DNA from: Saururus chinensis
Taxonomy: Eukaryota > Streptophyta > Magnoliopsida > Piperales > Saururaceae
Assembly (NCBI GenBank): GCA_035235625.1
Contig: CP141144.1
Location: 39,678,014 to 39,742,013, forward strand
Reading direction: 5' to 3'
DNA: 64,000 bases
Below, piece by piece: positions 1-13,150 of this stretch (position 1 is its first letter; the number at the start of each line of letters is the position of its first letter). The position numbers were made by a program, and so were the translations under genes. The notes under the pieces were generated by a model. The model was given only the letters and a program-made list of their open reading frames with translations, was not told the origin of the DNA and made no database searches.

Positions 1-591
1 GATTTCCTTTTTAATGAAAGAGCTTTTCTTGTTTATTCAAATCAATGTTGATTTATTGTCTTGTACATGATAGATTGATGTAGTTTTGATATTTACATTG
101 ATTCTAATTTATGTGATTAGATGAGATGGTCATACAATAGTTTTAATATTCATATAATTAATGAATTAGATGAGTTATACTAAGATGAGATGAGTCATAC
201 CTATAGTTTAGTTTAGTGTAGATGATTCGTGTTGTTGTCGAAGTTCATGTCATGGATTTAATTAATGAGTATTTCTGAAGTAATTCTATCTTGTAGCTGA
301 GAATACTTGTTCATATTCACACTAGATTTAGATTAAAATTTAAGGAATTGTTATGGTTCTATAGTGGATTCAATTTCCTAAGTAAATTTCATTATATAAA
401 TCTCTTTCTTTTAAATTAGTTGATCACTTCTTTTGCTTAATTAAAGTTTAAGTTGTTTTAATTTTTAATTAACAAATTTCTCTCTTATATTTAGTGATAC
501 TTCAACTGTCCCTGAAGTTCGACAACCTTTAAATACTTATCCTAGTACAATTAACTTGTACACTTGCAAAAGGTTTAATTATAAACGATCA
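1..591 (+). mobile_element. LTR of an LTR retrotransposon, cut by window edge
   Basis: Bases 1-591 are the reverse complement of about 11,217-11,815, part of a complete solo LTR described below. The copy ends in CA at 591. About 15 bases further, at 605-625, lies a motif resembling the GTTGCCGGGG-type primer-binding region of some plant LTR elements. This would make it a 5' LTR on the plus strand with internal sequence following. The 5' part of the LTR lies outside the window. The repeat relation is seen directly; orientation is inferred from the degenerate primer-site-like motif. Confidence 0.7.
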
Positions 592-1429
592 AGGTGATGG
601 TGATTTATCATCGTTGTCGGGTTATTTCATCTCGACATACAATGATAACACCTCCTTATTCACCTTCTTATAAATGGAGAACATTGATTGGAGGTCTTTA
701 TCATCTTGTAATTCATATATCATGGATGATTGAGAGGATAGAATTAAATACTTCAAACTGACATTACCATTGACAGAAAGTCATGCATTGACTTGCCCCA
801 GTAGCTCGCTGAAGCTCACCAACGAATGAATGTTCATCAACCATGTCATTCCACCAATATGCACGCCGTCATTGCCTACCTCTCCATTATAATGGATGCA
901 AATACCGATCCTATCCATGATCAGTGTAAAAGAATAATCGTTTCTGCAAAATGCAACCTTTGGAGAACTCACACATTGTCTTGTCACAGGAGTGCCTAGG
1001 GAATGCCACCGTGTGGCACTCGTAAGTCCAAATAGCCAAGAGAGTAAGTCATTCTTCGTCAAGGTCATGGCCTCGTGCCATTCAACCAAGCGTCCAGCCC
1101 GCGAAGCCAAGCAACGAACCCGTCCCAAGGCGGACGTGCGAACATGCCGGGACATTTCCCAAGCGAGCTGGCCGGAGGGGGACACCTCCTTGCTATGCAC
1201 GATCCAACTTAGGCAACCTAGACAATCCATCTCAGCCAAATGCATGCAAGGGTCTTTGTATCTAACAAGGCCATAAGGCCAGACGGCTGCCAGACGGGTC
1301 GGAGAGCCCCATCCCCCAACGGATGGGGCTCCTAGCATGATAGCTAGCAAGGCAACAAGCCTTTGTTGCCATCCGAGATAGCCAGTTGCAAGGCTAGGCA
1401 TCATACCAATAGCTTTGTCATTTAAGCTC
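592..1429. other. Gene-free, probably degenerate retroelement sequence
   Basis: No recognisable domain. A 255-codon open frame on the minus strand (781-1548) resembles no family I know and runs into LTR-like sequence at its start, so I treat it as chance. The stretch is GC-richer than its surroundings between about 1,060 and 1,330. Confidence 0.4.
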
Positions 1430-1510
1430 ACCATGTCCCCTGCTAAATAGCATAAAAGATTTTCTCCATTCTGCTGGAGTGGCAACCAAAGTGGCTGTAT
1501 GGGTATGGTC
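1430..1510. repeat. Diverged fragment of the gypsy LTR family found at 39.9-45.5 kb
   Basis: About 80 bases align by eye with 40,187-40,265 and 45,335-45,412 inside the two LTRs of the later chromovirus: the stretch from the TATA-like AATAGCATAA through CTGGAGTGGCA to the GGGTATGGT region. The rest of that LTR cannot be followed here, so this is a remnant or a related family. Confidence 0.5.
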
Positions 1511-3599
1511 GGACCAAACTTTGCCAAACGGCCCAAAAACACTCCCAAGGACCCTCTAACACTATATAGGGGGGAGGGGACATTTTAAGTATCCAAATAT
1601 GTGCTAGTTGGTTGTGTCCCAACATAGCCAAATATGTGTGCACATCGTTGTGTGCTTTCTGCGCAATGTTGCACACACATGTTGCGCAAAGTTGTGGGCC
1701 TTCCCCGCAATGCCTGCACACATGATATGCAACACTAAGGGCAGTTCCCACAATGCAAGCACACCTTGTATACAACACTTTCCCACGTATTTGCGCCCCA
1801 GCACGTGTCACGGGTAGTCCGCTCCTCTACCCCTTAATAGTCTGTGATGTCAAAAAATATTTTTTTCCTTGTTCATCGATGCTCGCCGGTGAGTCACCGC
1901 CGGTCGGCTCCCGCTGGAAAGTTTCATTCACCGTTAATGACTCCCAGCACACCAAAATGACGCAGCACTATTCCGGTGTTCATTTATTACTCTCTACTTC
2001 AAAACATGATATAGTGGAAACCTAAGGGCAGTTTAGTCCATAAACAGGTCATATGGCATTTCCATGTAAAATCCAAGAAATATAGAATTTTTCATTGTTT
2101 GGCCAAGCAATATGGAAAAAACTCTTGTCTAAAAGCATAAGCAAGTTGGAATAACGCATATTAAGCCATGAGATATTAAAGTAAACATTCAGATAGCTTA
2201 CAACATAAGAGTGTGAGTAAGGTCTTGACTTAATTATGAGTTTGAACATGGATTCCTCATATAGTTGAATCAAAGAACGAAAGCTTCACTCAGGCTGGTG
2301 TCACCGGGACAAATACTTTGTTGTGAATCTTCCCCATGTTGGCCTAGTTACACTGTGAAACTAGTAGTCTACTCGCCCTTCTTTCACCCAATTTTCTCAA
2401 TACAACATGTAGGCAAAAGATGTTCCACCCAAAAAACTTTATTCTAGCAACTATTTACTCAATTTACAATGGCCAAGGCCCTCTATGTTGCCCCCGAAAT
2501 CCAAGGAAAATCACTAAACTTGTGAACTGTGCCCTGCCCACCTCACACCTCTCTGCCCTCTCTAAAAAACTGAATTCTAATCTAATCCCTCTCGTTGAAT
2601 GCCCTCATATTCAACCTATCTGCCCCTTATGTAAGAGTAGCAAGGTGTAGTAAAGACTAATACTATTAGAACTTTGCTAGCCCTTTACAAATTCATAATA
2701 CAAGTATCCCAACCCAATTGCAACTAGGGAACCATCTCACAGCTCACTCAAGACCTCTATCAAGAGTCCCAACCTTACTAGGAGTCAGACTGTATCTTCC
2801 TTCTAAATGTCCCCAAATTAAATGCCTCTTGCCTCAGCCAAGACCACATCATATCGACCTTTCTCATGGTGTCTCCACTAGGAATCAGCTATCTTCAGCA
2901 ACTTATTTGTATGTGCCATTGACTTATGTGCTTCCCACTTTCACTAGGCTTCCACTTCCTCTACAAGTCATTCTTAGATAGTTGCAAATGATCACCAACC
3001 ATGGCCTTTATCTTGAGCACACCCTCATCCAACCATCCTACATGAGCATTGTTGTTTGCGTGTCTGGGCGTGGCTGTCCGAATGTGTCCCCATGAATTTG
3101 GCCATCCATATCCAAGTCCTACTTGAAGTAGGCATCCCCGTCATCCATCCCGCTTGCATAGGATACTTTTCCTATGCTAGTGGAGCCTAGCTTGCCACTG
3201 AGTTACACAAGGAATAGGACTTCCACTAACTCATCTGCCCAACACACCAATGTTGCTGCTAACATGCTCACTCACCCTGGAATGAGCTTGCCTTGGCTGT
3301 CTGTTGCCATAGCTTAGAGGTCACCTTGCCCCCATTCCAATCAAGGGGCTGGTAATTGGCTATATCTATATTCACTTACACATAATTGCTACTTAATATT
3401 GTATTATTTCTAACATGGTGATAATTGAGTGAAGTTGTGATTTTTTTTTTTGTATATTGGCCTTTTCTATGTAGGAAATTACTAGCTACTAATGTGGAAT
3501 ATTAAGCAAACTCACTACAAAAAATACTCAATTGACATAGAAACCCAACTAGGAAAAAACCATATGCTTACACTAGGTTGATTTATCAATACACTATGA
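1511..3599. other. Gene-free stretch with no assigned content
   Basis: Only short unrelated open frames. At 1,600-1,800 there are repeated GTTGCGCAA / TTGCACACA-type words of unknown meaning. The rest is moderately AT-rich with no motif, repeat edge or domain I recognise. Confidence 0.4.
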
Positions 3600-4180
3600 A
3601 GTTAGAGACCTTGAGTGCCATACACTTTAGAGAGGGCAAATGAACTCCTAAGTATTGTCATGATGTTAAAGTGATTATTTATTTTAACTTGCATATATTT
3701 GATGATTTCTTGTGATACATTAATTGTTATTATACTAGCATTGCATGCATATGGTTCTTGTTTAGCCATCCCAAAGGGTATACTCGACATCCTCGTGATG
3801 CAGGTTCATCTTAGGAGTGAGTGGGTAGAAGACCTAGTGTACGAGGAAATGATGCGATCAAACTGCATAGAAAGTGTAGGACCTCTTATATTTTCTTATT
3901 TAAACTTTTAGTTTGTGTGTATGACTATAGGAACATGAGTGCCAATTTGTTAACATTAGCTTGGATATTGTATGCTCTGGATATGTGCTCGGGTGAGACC
4001 TTGTTCAGTTTGTAATGCTAGCCTTGAACATATTGAACAGTAATTTGATACTATTATGTTCAAAAAATGAGTGGTTCACACGCCGAGATATCTTGTCTAA
4101 AGTCTTGGAAAAAGTTTTAGAAAAACTTTTGTTTATGTTGTTGGATTTATAAAAAATAAATTTCAAATTGGGGTGTGACA
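3600..4180 (+). mobile_element. 3' part of a Tekay/Del-like LTR
   Basis: The stretch near 3,775-3,840 (GGGTATACTC, then GTGATGCAGGTTC, then a GGAG-rich segment) matches the same landmark in the Tekay-type LTRs at about 11,180-11,215 and 24,665-24,710. It ends at 4,180 in GGGGTGTGACA, comparable with the CCCCGGTCGTGACA LTR end at 25,059. The left edge is not defined. Confidence 0.45.
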
Positions 4181-4185
4181 CTAGT

Positions 4186-7100
4186 TGTCACGACCTGGAT
4201 TTTTAAAAGTATTTTTAAATAGCAAGAACGGTAAGTAAAAAACTTTTTTCCTTCAATACAAAATAAATAATTCGATTAAATATCCAGGCCATGATAATTG
4301 GGGTTCACAAATACGGATATCGAATCATATGATATTTACACGTCTCAAAATTTCAACAATAGCTCATCCATCTAAGTACAAGTTTGTCACCCGTCTAAAA
4401 ATAAATAACAAGTTGACTCTCACGCTAAAGGTACACTACGTACCAGAGTTGCAGAAATGCAGAATCTTCTTCTTGTGCTCGTCTTTCTTGGTCTCACTTG
4501 TCTTCACCTCGAGAATTTGCACCCTACCAAATGAAGCAACCACAACAACAACAATGGAATCTCTCCGCCTTCATGAGAAGAGCTTCCAAAGGACAAAAGG
4601 TTTTATTAATATTTTTCGGATCGGGCCAACATCACCCAATGTTAGTTGCCTACATACTCATCAGACAACGTCTCCAATGCTTCCAACAATATCGGATCCA
4701 GATGTAGTTCTGCCTAGAAACTACTCTATCCTAAGAAGCATAGCATTACACATGCAATGCTTAGGTATTTTTAACCAACCTACATTTTAGTAAGTCCTTT
4801 AATAGTTCCACTTGTCTAATTAACAAGCAATGTCAAATAATGTTATTAATTATCTCACATCCCTTGTTCGATAATTAATACTATCAAATCTGCAACTCAG
4901 AGATGACTCGCCCTTCGAGAAATCTCCAGACATAGTACTCCAACCTTGGAGTAGACTGCTTAACAGCAGCTTAACCCAAATCTCCAGGGCTATCAATAGC
5001 CTGCCACGAATCTGGAGAAGAGGATCCCAATTGTGCTCATGGACACAGATTGGTAAGAAGTACAAGCCTTCCATGATGCTCATACAACTCCGCTTTTCAT
5101 ACGTACTAAATAGTCCTGAGAAGACTTGCGGGAGACCCATGGTAAAAACCCTTTGGTCAATACCCAAACCGTCGTGGCGATGAAGAAGCATATTGCAATC
5201 TCCACCATCCCAACTCTGGGAGAATATGTCTTATAAGACATTACTAATGTATCCATAGAAGCCTCAGGCCCTTATGACCATTGACTCCCCTAAATATCTG
5301 AAACTTACACTAGATTATTTCCATCCAGTCAAGTATTCACTCAACTATTTGGGTCCTCTTCACCTTATGAATCGTCCCACTAAATAGCTCATCCACTAAG
5401 CTATGATTTGAAGAACATCCCACAACCATCCTCGGTTCATTAACCAAGGTAAAATTCTATGTCAGAGCCCCGTTCACTTCATGAACGGGTCCCAACCCTA
5501 AAGAGAGTATTTTAGTCATTATCTTGATTAGGTGTTCTCCCCACAATCCGACGGCAACCCATGTCTCTTGATTAAACTTCATTAATCTTAAGTTACCGAT
5601 ATAAATCAAAGCATCAATAATAAAAGCATGCATCAGCATAATCAACATAAATAATATGCATTCACACCAATGCATAAATAATGAATAAAGGCCCATTGCA
5701 CTCATTTGCAGGCTAGGGCTTAGCTAGTTCAAGCCCAAGAGTGTAAACAACTCTAACTCATCCCGCAAGTTACATATAAAACACTCTAGTCATTCAATGT
5801 GCTCGGTTGCAAACACTTGTAATACGCTACCTTAAATTGAGAATTAGGGTTCTTCCCCTTGTTTCCCATGACACTATGACCTAACAAGTTCTTCGTGTCA
5901 TTTACTAGTCACACCCCTTCTATTTGAGTCCATTTAACACCACTATAGCATACCCTAACGCTTGATAGTTAGGTTATTCGTTTCCGCAAAATAGAACATA
6001 CTGCCTCCAAGGGCATTAGGGTAATTCTACCACTTGGGGTATGCTACCCTCCCTTAGGTCCTTTGGTCATCTCATTACCCTTTTATTTATTTTAAGTCAT
6101 AACCCTCTCAAGAGGCTCCACTCTCAAACTGACCCGCGCTTACATTCACACGAATGTGGGCAGATCCACTCCAAGGGTATTTTTGTCATTCGGTTTAAAG
6201 CCTTATTGACATCCAATGAGTCCAAATTTAAAATCAAGGTACTACTTGACTTCATGGACTCTGTGTAATTTTCCTGGCATATGATGGAGTAGTGAACCCC
6301 TTGAACCAACCCAGGTTTTGACTAACGGTTTACTATAAACCCTAAGGGCAAAAGGGTCAAATAACCACTCATTGGGATTTTTACTCACTAATTGGTTTTT
6401 CCTATAATTAGGGTACACATTAAAATCTCATTAAGAATTTTCTCAATTTTTAGATCAACTCATAGACCCCTGAACCGGAGACTCTAAATCGGGTAAGTGA
6501 TTTTCACATGATGACTTAACTACCAGGGGTAATAAGGTCATTTTTACACTCTTTGGGATTTTTCCAAAGTCTGAAACTTGGTCAGAATACTCCCACATAT
6601 CTTGGGGTAATTTCATATTTTTCCATAATTTTTTAGATATTTTTATCCCCCTAAACCGAACCCGGTTTAACCCTTCATTTGTTTCTCTTTTTTTTCCAAC
6701 CCAGGCCGCACGGATTGGGTCACCCAGCCTGGCCAAGTCCGACCAAAAAAAACTGGACGACCCGTAGTGGGTTGTCCCCTTCATTGCTGGCCAAAGGCCG
6801 ACTGGCCTCTAGTGGCAACGCCCCAGGCTGCCGTTGTGTGGCGAGGGCTGGGCAGAATCGGATCGTTGCCTAGCGGCGATTCATACCAGACCAACCCCGT
6901 CGCCACCCCGTGGCCGGTTGGAGCACAAAGGGGCACTCTTTTTTTTCTGATCAACTGATCGGTGTGGCGGCCAGCCGCCACAGCCGGGGAAAAGCCCCAA
7001 GACCGGCCAAATCACCTAGATCCTGCGATTCTAGGGCCCAGGTTCCGCAGCCCGCTCCTGGCCGCCTCCGCATCGACGATAGCCGGAATTCTCTGCCCCT

Positions 7101-7864
7101 TATATCATTATTTTTAGCGACCTAGCGGGTTGCACAATGGAAATCTGCCACCGCAAAAGCCACCGTAGCCAGGGCCGCCATGGCTAAAGCTAGAGCCGCC
7201 ACGGCCAGGGCCAGGCCACCACTGTTCCGACGACTGGAAAATCAATTATTGTTCACAAAATTCCGTGAACAGTAATTGCAAAGATCAAAATAAATTTCAT
7301 TAAAATTATTTAACTACTTCTCTACAAGTCTCAATTCAAAATCTTACCTCTAAGGTCGAGTTATCGTCAATCCAAGGCTGCCAACGCTTCACCGGAGTCT
7401 TGCCGAAAAATTCTAATGACGGCTCATCCTCCGTCAAAAGCTCTCCCAAAAAGCCCTAATTCTCTATTTTTATAGGCATGGGATTAGGGCTCCTAATCCC
7501 ATGAGAAATTGGGTCAAAATCTCTTCAATTCAGCAACCAAATTGGACCCCAAAAATACAAATTCGGAATACTAATTGATCGGGCCCATATAGTGACTTAA
7601 ACAGACAATTCGCACGTCAAATTCGGGTAAATGGGCCCTGCACGATATGTTCAACTTCGAACGGTCCTATCTCCCTCATCCGAACTCCGATTCATGCATT
7701 CTTGGTGGCATTTCGAAGCTCTTTCTGTCTACTTTCCATCCATATATATTTGAGACACAAATTCTAATTATTGATTAAGTTATTCCAACGAGAAACTCAA
7801 ATGGTCCAACACCCTGATTTCCCGTGGTCAACTTCGGGAATTTAGAAAATTCCCAGATGTTACA
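4186..7864 (-). mobile_element. Solo LTR, Tekay/Del-like chromovirus family
   Basis: Read on the minus strand it begins TGTAACATC (7,864) and ends CAGGTCGTGACA (4,186). It is flanked by near-identical 5-bp duplications, CTAGT (4,181-4,185) and CTAAT (7,865-7,869). Its segment at 4,860-5,230, translated on the minus strand, matches translations of 10,640-10,940 and 24,110-24,420 in the LTRs of the large element (shared words such as GIDQRVFT and CVHEHNWDP), so these are one superfamily. No internal genes remain, consistent with LTR-LTR recombination. GC-rich sequence at 6,700-7,220 belongs to the LTR. Confidence 0.75.
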
Positions 7865-8148
7865 CTAATGCTCTTATCTAGATGTATTCTAACAATCTAA
7901 CAATGTGTCAACACTAAGAAATTATGATATCAGTGTTTGGGGTAAGTACATAGAGGAGCATTACCATTACATTTTCAACAAGAGGGGAAAGTTGATTGTG
8001 AGCTACCGTCCTATGTCAAGATGTTGGCTAATCAATTTACTGAGACCTTGCAAATGGATCTATTCGACATGCCCATAGTCTGGAACTATGACAAAACTAG
8101 TGTTGGTTATTGTTAATTTCATATGAGCACTTCACCCATAGTGGGGGA
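7865..8148 (+). mobile_element. Internal 3' remnant of an LTR element with polypurine tract
   Basis: Non-coding as it stands. It ends in GTGGGGGA (8,141-8,148) directly before a TGTTGG LTR start, which is the expected layout of a polypurine tract and 3' LTR. The remainder of the internal region was lost where the 4,186-7,864 LTR now sits or beyond. Confidence 0.4.
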
Positions 8149-8988
8149 TGTTGGACCTAGGTATGGGTTGGGCCCATATGGTGAGCCTTGAAATTGTTGG
8201 AGTGAGCTATCTCATCCAAAGTCAATGGGGGTGGTCTCTCCACCCGCCCAATTATAAGTTTACTCTAGGTGGTATCCACCTCACAATGCACTCACATACG
8301 CATATTATATATTAGTTTATATAAAAAGAACCACATATTTTTTAATGGGGCCGTGAATAGAGTATATGCTTAGTGGGACCTGTGTGGTATGCGAGGGGTT
8401 GAACCTGCCACAAGCATAGACATGTGTGGTATGTTAGGCCTCTACGGCCCAATGAGTAGGGCCCATACGCTTGTCGGAGACACTCTAGATATCTATGTGA
8501 GTTAGGTACACTTATTGATCATATGGGCTTGGCCTAAGTCCATAAGGCTCATGAAGGAGGAGGTTATTGAGGATAAGCTAGGATTATCCACATTGTCCCT
8601 AATCCTAACCACCCCCACTCCGCCTCTCTCCCATGTGTCCCTCCCTCCTCCCTCTTTCCTTGGTGCCCCTCCCCATCTGGAGAATGGACAATAGAATAAG
8701 AGGGAGGAGCAGCCAGCAGCTAGCCCTCCCCCTTTAATTGCGAGCCCTCCTTTCTTTGGTTGCCCAGGTAGAAGGACGGACCACCAGCCCCCCTTCCTAG
8801 CCCCAAACCTCTCCTCTCTTGGGTGTGATATAGGAAGGAAGCTCTTCCTTTCCTCTTAACCCATCTCTTCCTCTCTATTGCCCTATCTCAATAGAGAGGA
8901 TGGGCAGCAAGGGCAAAGTGGCTAGAGGATAAAGTTGAGATCTTTAGTGCACTCAACCTCATACACTTCGATTGAGTGCTTTCCAACA
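8149..8988 (+). mobile_element. LTR (probable 3' LTR) of an unassigned element
   Basis: Starts TGTTGGA and ends TCCAACA, a 7-bp terminal inverted repeat typical of LTR ends, and follows a purine-rich tract. Length 840 bp. No matching target duplication was found (GGGGA before, TTGAA after), as expected if the 5' part is deleted. No second copy lies in the window, so the clade is unknown. Confidence 0.5.
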
Positions 8989-9006
8989 TTGAATATAAAA
9001 AGAGGT

Positions 9007-12000
9007 TGTAGCATCCAGAATTTTTTTTAGGTTATTTTCTGAATTTTTTGTTATTTTTCTATGTTTTTTTGGAAATTTTATTGAAGAATTAGTATAGTTC
9101 GGGTTTTATTTATTACGAACTTAAATTGGGTAGGGCCATCAAGTGGGAACCACTTTAGGATGACTTGGTGTAATTGGCATCACGTACCACTACCTTCTCC
9201 TTATAGAACAAGGCTTCTCCCCTCCTTTTCTTATTTAAACCCACCTCACACAAACCCTAGCATCCATCTCCTTCTTCATAAGCTGTGAGGAAGCCATTAA
9301 GGCTGAGGGCTTGGAGGTTTTAGTGGCCGAAAAAGAGGGCTCGTCGCCAGAAAAGGAGGCGAGGAGGAGGAGCGTGCATGAAGACACCGCCAGGGAGAGG
9401 TAGGATTCTTGTTTATGATTTCCGTATGTGGGAGTGTGCTTAGGTGTTGGTTTAATAATGTTATGCCATTAAAACTTCTTGTATGTAATGGACTGCAATT
9501 AGTTTCTCATGCAAGGTCGTCGGGGGATGATCTGGGTTAAGTCAAATTATTTGTTATATAGGTGTATATATTAGCTCATGTAATCACCAACGTATGGCCC
9601 GGCTTGATGCCATAGGAATTGTTCAGTCACAATGCAGCCGGAATAATACAGAGCGCACTGTTGGACGGATGGGGAGAAGCCACCTTTGGCAAAGAACTGT
9701 CTGATACCCTCTGGTTGAAAATTTCCTTTCGCCGGAGCGAACAGAGGACGGCCAGTGGCTGTTGCAAACATAACCTCGTATGGAAAGAAGGGTTAGAGAA
9801 TTGAAGCAGTGGTTCAACAGAAGTTTGGTGATCATGGGTTGTCGGACAAAGGATGAAACAGAGGCTGGGATTCGTCTCTGTTCTAGTTGTCGCTGGAAAC
9901 TGTGGGATCGCGAGGCAGCTGACACCAGCGGCGCTGGTGATGTATCTAAACATACCCAGGGTTGACGGAGGGAGCTATCGGCTGTCCTGGACGGCTGGAC
10001 GACCGGCGGCTCACAGTCCACAGCCACCCTCCTCCATGGACTCATTCGGTATCTATAAAAAAAAAACTCAGTGTGCTTGAGCGGACTGGAAGTTCCCGGA
10101 GAGCCTGCAAACGGCGGCGAAATTTCTCCAGCAAACCAGGGCGGAAAGGCTGGCGGCAGAATGCTGGCCGTATCTCCTCTGCCCTGGTCCATGAGGTTGT
10201 TTTATAGAGCGTCGTGAGGAAGACAACTGGGACTCACAAGCCGACTCGCGTTGGTTGCGGGTCTGGCCGGGTCAAGTGTCCTGAACCGGCCCGGTTCAGT
10301 TTGGTTTTGGGCCGGTTCAGGCTTTTTCACTCTTTTTAATTTTTTTAAAAAAATATATATGTATATATATAATATAAATGGTGAAAATTAATAAATAATT
10401 AGTTAAAACCTTGAAATGGGACATGAGGGGTTTTAAGTGACTAATAGTACCTTCATTAATATTTTAAACAGACTAATTTACCTTCAGGGGTGATTATGGG
10501 TTAATGAACATTGTGAAAACGTATTCGTTCATTGGAACGAAAGTGTGACCTAAATAAAATTATTTTGGATTGTGCTTGTTTTATGCGAAACCTTGAGCCA
10601 TAGAGTCTTAGGTTCCTTGGAATTTTATCTAAAAAGTCTGCAAAGACTTATTTTTCCCAGAGTTGGGAAATGGTGGAGATTGCGATACGCTTCTCCATCA
10701 CCATGACGGTTTGGGTATTGACCAGAGGGTCTTTACCGCGGGTCTCCCGCAGGTCTTCCCAAGACCATATAGTGCGTACAAAATGCGGAGTGGCATGAGC
10801 ATCATGGAAGGCTCATGCTTCTCGCCAATTTGTGTCCATGAGCACAATTGGGATCCATTTCTCCAGATTCGTGGCAGGCTATTAAGAGCCCTGGGGATTT
10901 GGGTCAAACTATTGTTAAGCAGTCTACTCGAAAGTTGGAGTCTGGCATTCTGAGTTGTTGCAGAATTAACCTCTGCATCAGTTTTATTTGTTTTGTTGTC
11001 TTAGTCTTTGATATTGAGACTTGATTGTTTAAAGGCCTTAACACTGTGAGAACGGGTTGAGGGCTGGGTCATAACAAAGCTAGATAATGTTAGGATGATT
11101 ATCTAAGGCTTACAGGTAATAATTAAAAACCATATTCCCTCAATGGGTTTTATCAACTTGTTTGATCCTACTGAGTATAAGTGGGTATACTCATGCATCT
11201 CCTTGATGCAGGTACCTGATCGTTTATAATTAAACCCTTTGAAAGTGTACAAGGAAATTGTACTACGATAAGTATTTAAGGGTTGTCGAACATCAGGGAC
11301 GGATGAATTATTACTAAATCTAAAGAGGAATTTGTTGATTAAAAACTAAAAACAACTTAAACTTAAATTAAGCAAAAGAAAGGAATCAACTAGTTTAAAA
11401 GCAAGAGATTAATATGATGGAATTTACTTAGGAAATCGAATCCACTATAAAACCATAACAATTCCTTAACTTTTAACCTAAATCTAGTGTGAATATGAAC
11501 AAGTATTCTCAGCTACAAGCTAGAATTACTTCAGAAATAATCATTAATTAAATTCATGGCATGAACTATCTTCGACAATAGCACGAATCATCTACACTAA
11601 ACTAGCTATAGGCATGACTCGTCTAATCTTAGTATAACTCATCCAATTAATTAATTATCTGAACATTAAAACTATTGTATAAACATCTCATCTAAATCAC
11701 AGAAATTAGAATCGATGAAAATATCAAAACCACATCAATCTATCATCTACAAGACAATAAATCAACATAAACTTGAATAAACATTAAAAGCTCTTCCATT
11801 AAAAATAAAATCTTTATCATACAATTGTCATCATTCACAACTGAGATCTAAATTAAAAAGAAAAGAAACTGAAACTTATCTATAGCTTCATCAACTCCTA
11901 AGTAAAAGAAAAGTTTAGCCTTCCATTGTAGAAGAAAGCACTTGAATCTCCATTAAAAGCTGTGAGTTCTCTTCTATCTTCTTCTTCCTTTTTCTCTTTA

Positions 12001-13021
12001 GAAAATCTACTGGAACCGTCCAATTTCAAGCCAAATATGTCTTTATATAGGCATAAGAGCCGAATAAAGAAGTCCAATATGAAAAGGATTAAAAATTGGC
12101 TAAAACTAGGAAACTGCGCGTTATCCCAATTGATCGCTCTGCATGCCCGTTCGATCGCCTGTACTGTATTTTTCTTCAAAATCACATTTATCCCTTTGAT
12201 ACTAAAAATGCCCCATTCGATCGGCTACACTGTTTTTGCAATCTGGACAGTTTTTCTAGATAGTCCATTTTCTATTCATTAAGCCCTTTCTTCATGTCCA
12301 TATTAATTTCTAACTTGTTCATAATTCCGAAAAGTTGTCCAAATCACTTTAAAGCATGTCAAGACTATTTTGAATTATTCCAAACATCGTCCAAGAACCT
12401 CGATAAGCACACTTTACCTGCAAAATATAAAATATCATATTTTAGACATGTAGAATATAACTAAAATTCCAACTTGATTTAAATACATATCTAAACTACT
12501 AATTACTACAAAATTATTAATAATTAAACTAAAATATTAATAACTATCTTAATTTAGATAAACCATAACTAACACTAAATTAACCTAATCTATACTAGCA
12601 AATAAGGTAAAAAGGTATATAAAATAGATATATATTTCATACTTATCAATACCTCAGAGGAGGAGTAGCAGAGTAGCGGAGTAGCTGGGTTCATGGATCG
12701 GAGACTCACTACTTCAGAGTAGGATTTGCTTTATTTTCATTAGATTGTAACAAGGCACAAGAGTTGTCATTACATACTTTATTTGTTATTCTATGTTGGT
12801 TATCAGACTTTGCACATGGACAGGACCTGGCTCTTTATTTAATGAATTCTATCAACTATTATGGTTATTCATGGTTTGATATTATCAGTGTGTTGAAAAA
12901 TAGCAGTCACGAATTGGGGTTTATTTTAGTCGATGGTTTGCATGATTTGACAAAAAAAATTACTCTAATTTTCTGCTGCATTTACTTTTGAAATGTTATT
13001 TGGAAAACCCCGGCCGTGATA
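9007..13021 (+). repeat. 5' LTR of the Tekay/Del-like element, interrupted
   Basis: Starts TGTAGCATCCAG and ends GGCCGTGATA, where the 3' LTR has GTGACA. It is 4,015 bp only because a 1,433-bp solo LTR plus 5-bp duplication lies inside; without these it is about 2.58 kb, close to the 2,615-bp 3' LTR. In the first 180 bases I count roughly one difference per ten positions against the 3' LTR, so the insertion is not recent. Open frames at 9,571-10,207 occur in both LTRs and are not genes. Confidence 0.85.
11217..12649 (-). mobile_element. Solo LTR nested in the 5' LTR
   Basis: Begins TGATCGTTTATA and ends CATACTTATCA, bounded by GTACC (11,212-11,216) and ATACC (12,650-12,654), a 5-bp target duplication with one mismatch. 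The 3' LTR of the host element reads straight through this point (near 24,695), which confirms an insertion. The same family stands inverted at 1-591. Minus orientation is inferred from the primer-site-like motif beside that copy. Confidence 0.85.
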
Positions 13022-13036
13022 GTTGGTATCGGAGCC
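13022..13036 (+). other. Primer-binding site, initiator tRNA-Met
   Basis: GTTGGTATCGGAGCC directly after the 5' LTR. It differs by one base from the TTGGTATCAGAGCC complement of initiator tRNA-Met that primes many Ty3/gypsy elements. Confidence 0.85.
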
Positions 13037-13150
13037 TAGGTTAATTCCATCTGCAAGTCAATGACTGATGAGAGTGATAATAAGAGTGTGGAATGGAAGG
13101 TTCATGGGTAGAAATTTTATTTTAGAATCTGTGTTATCTTGTAGGTTGAG

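Noticed and set aside
781..1548. 255-codon open frame on the minus strand
   Set aside because: No domain, no family resemblance, overlapping frames on both strands, and its upstream part is LTR-like sequence.
1600..1800. GTTGCGCAA / TTGCACACA words as a possible satellite or regulatory cluster
   Set aside because: No fixed period or unit could be defined by eye.
9571..10207. Several open frames of 60-190 codons in the Tekay LTR
   Set aside because: They recur at 23,046-23,909 in the other LTR with differences and show no protein constraint; they are non-coding LTR sequence.
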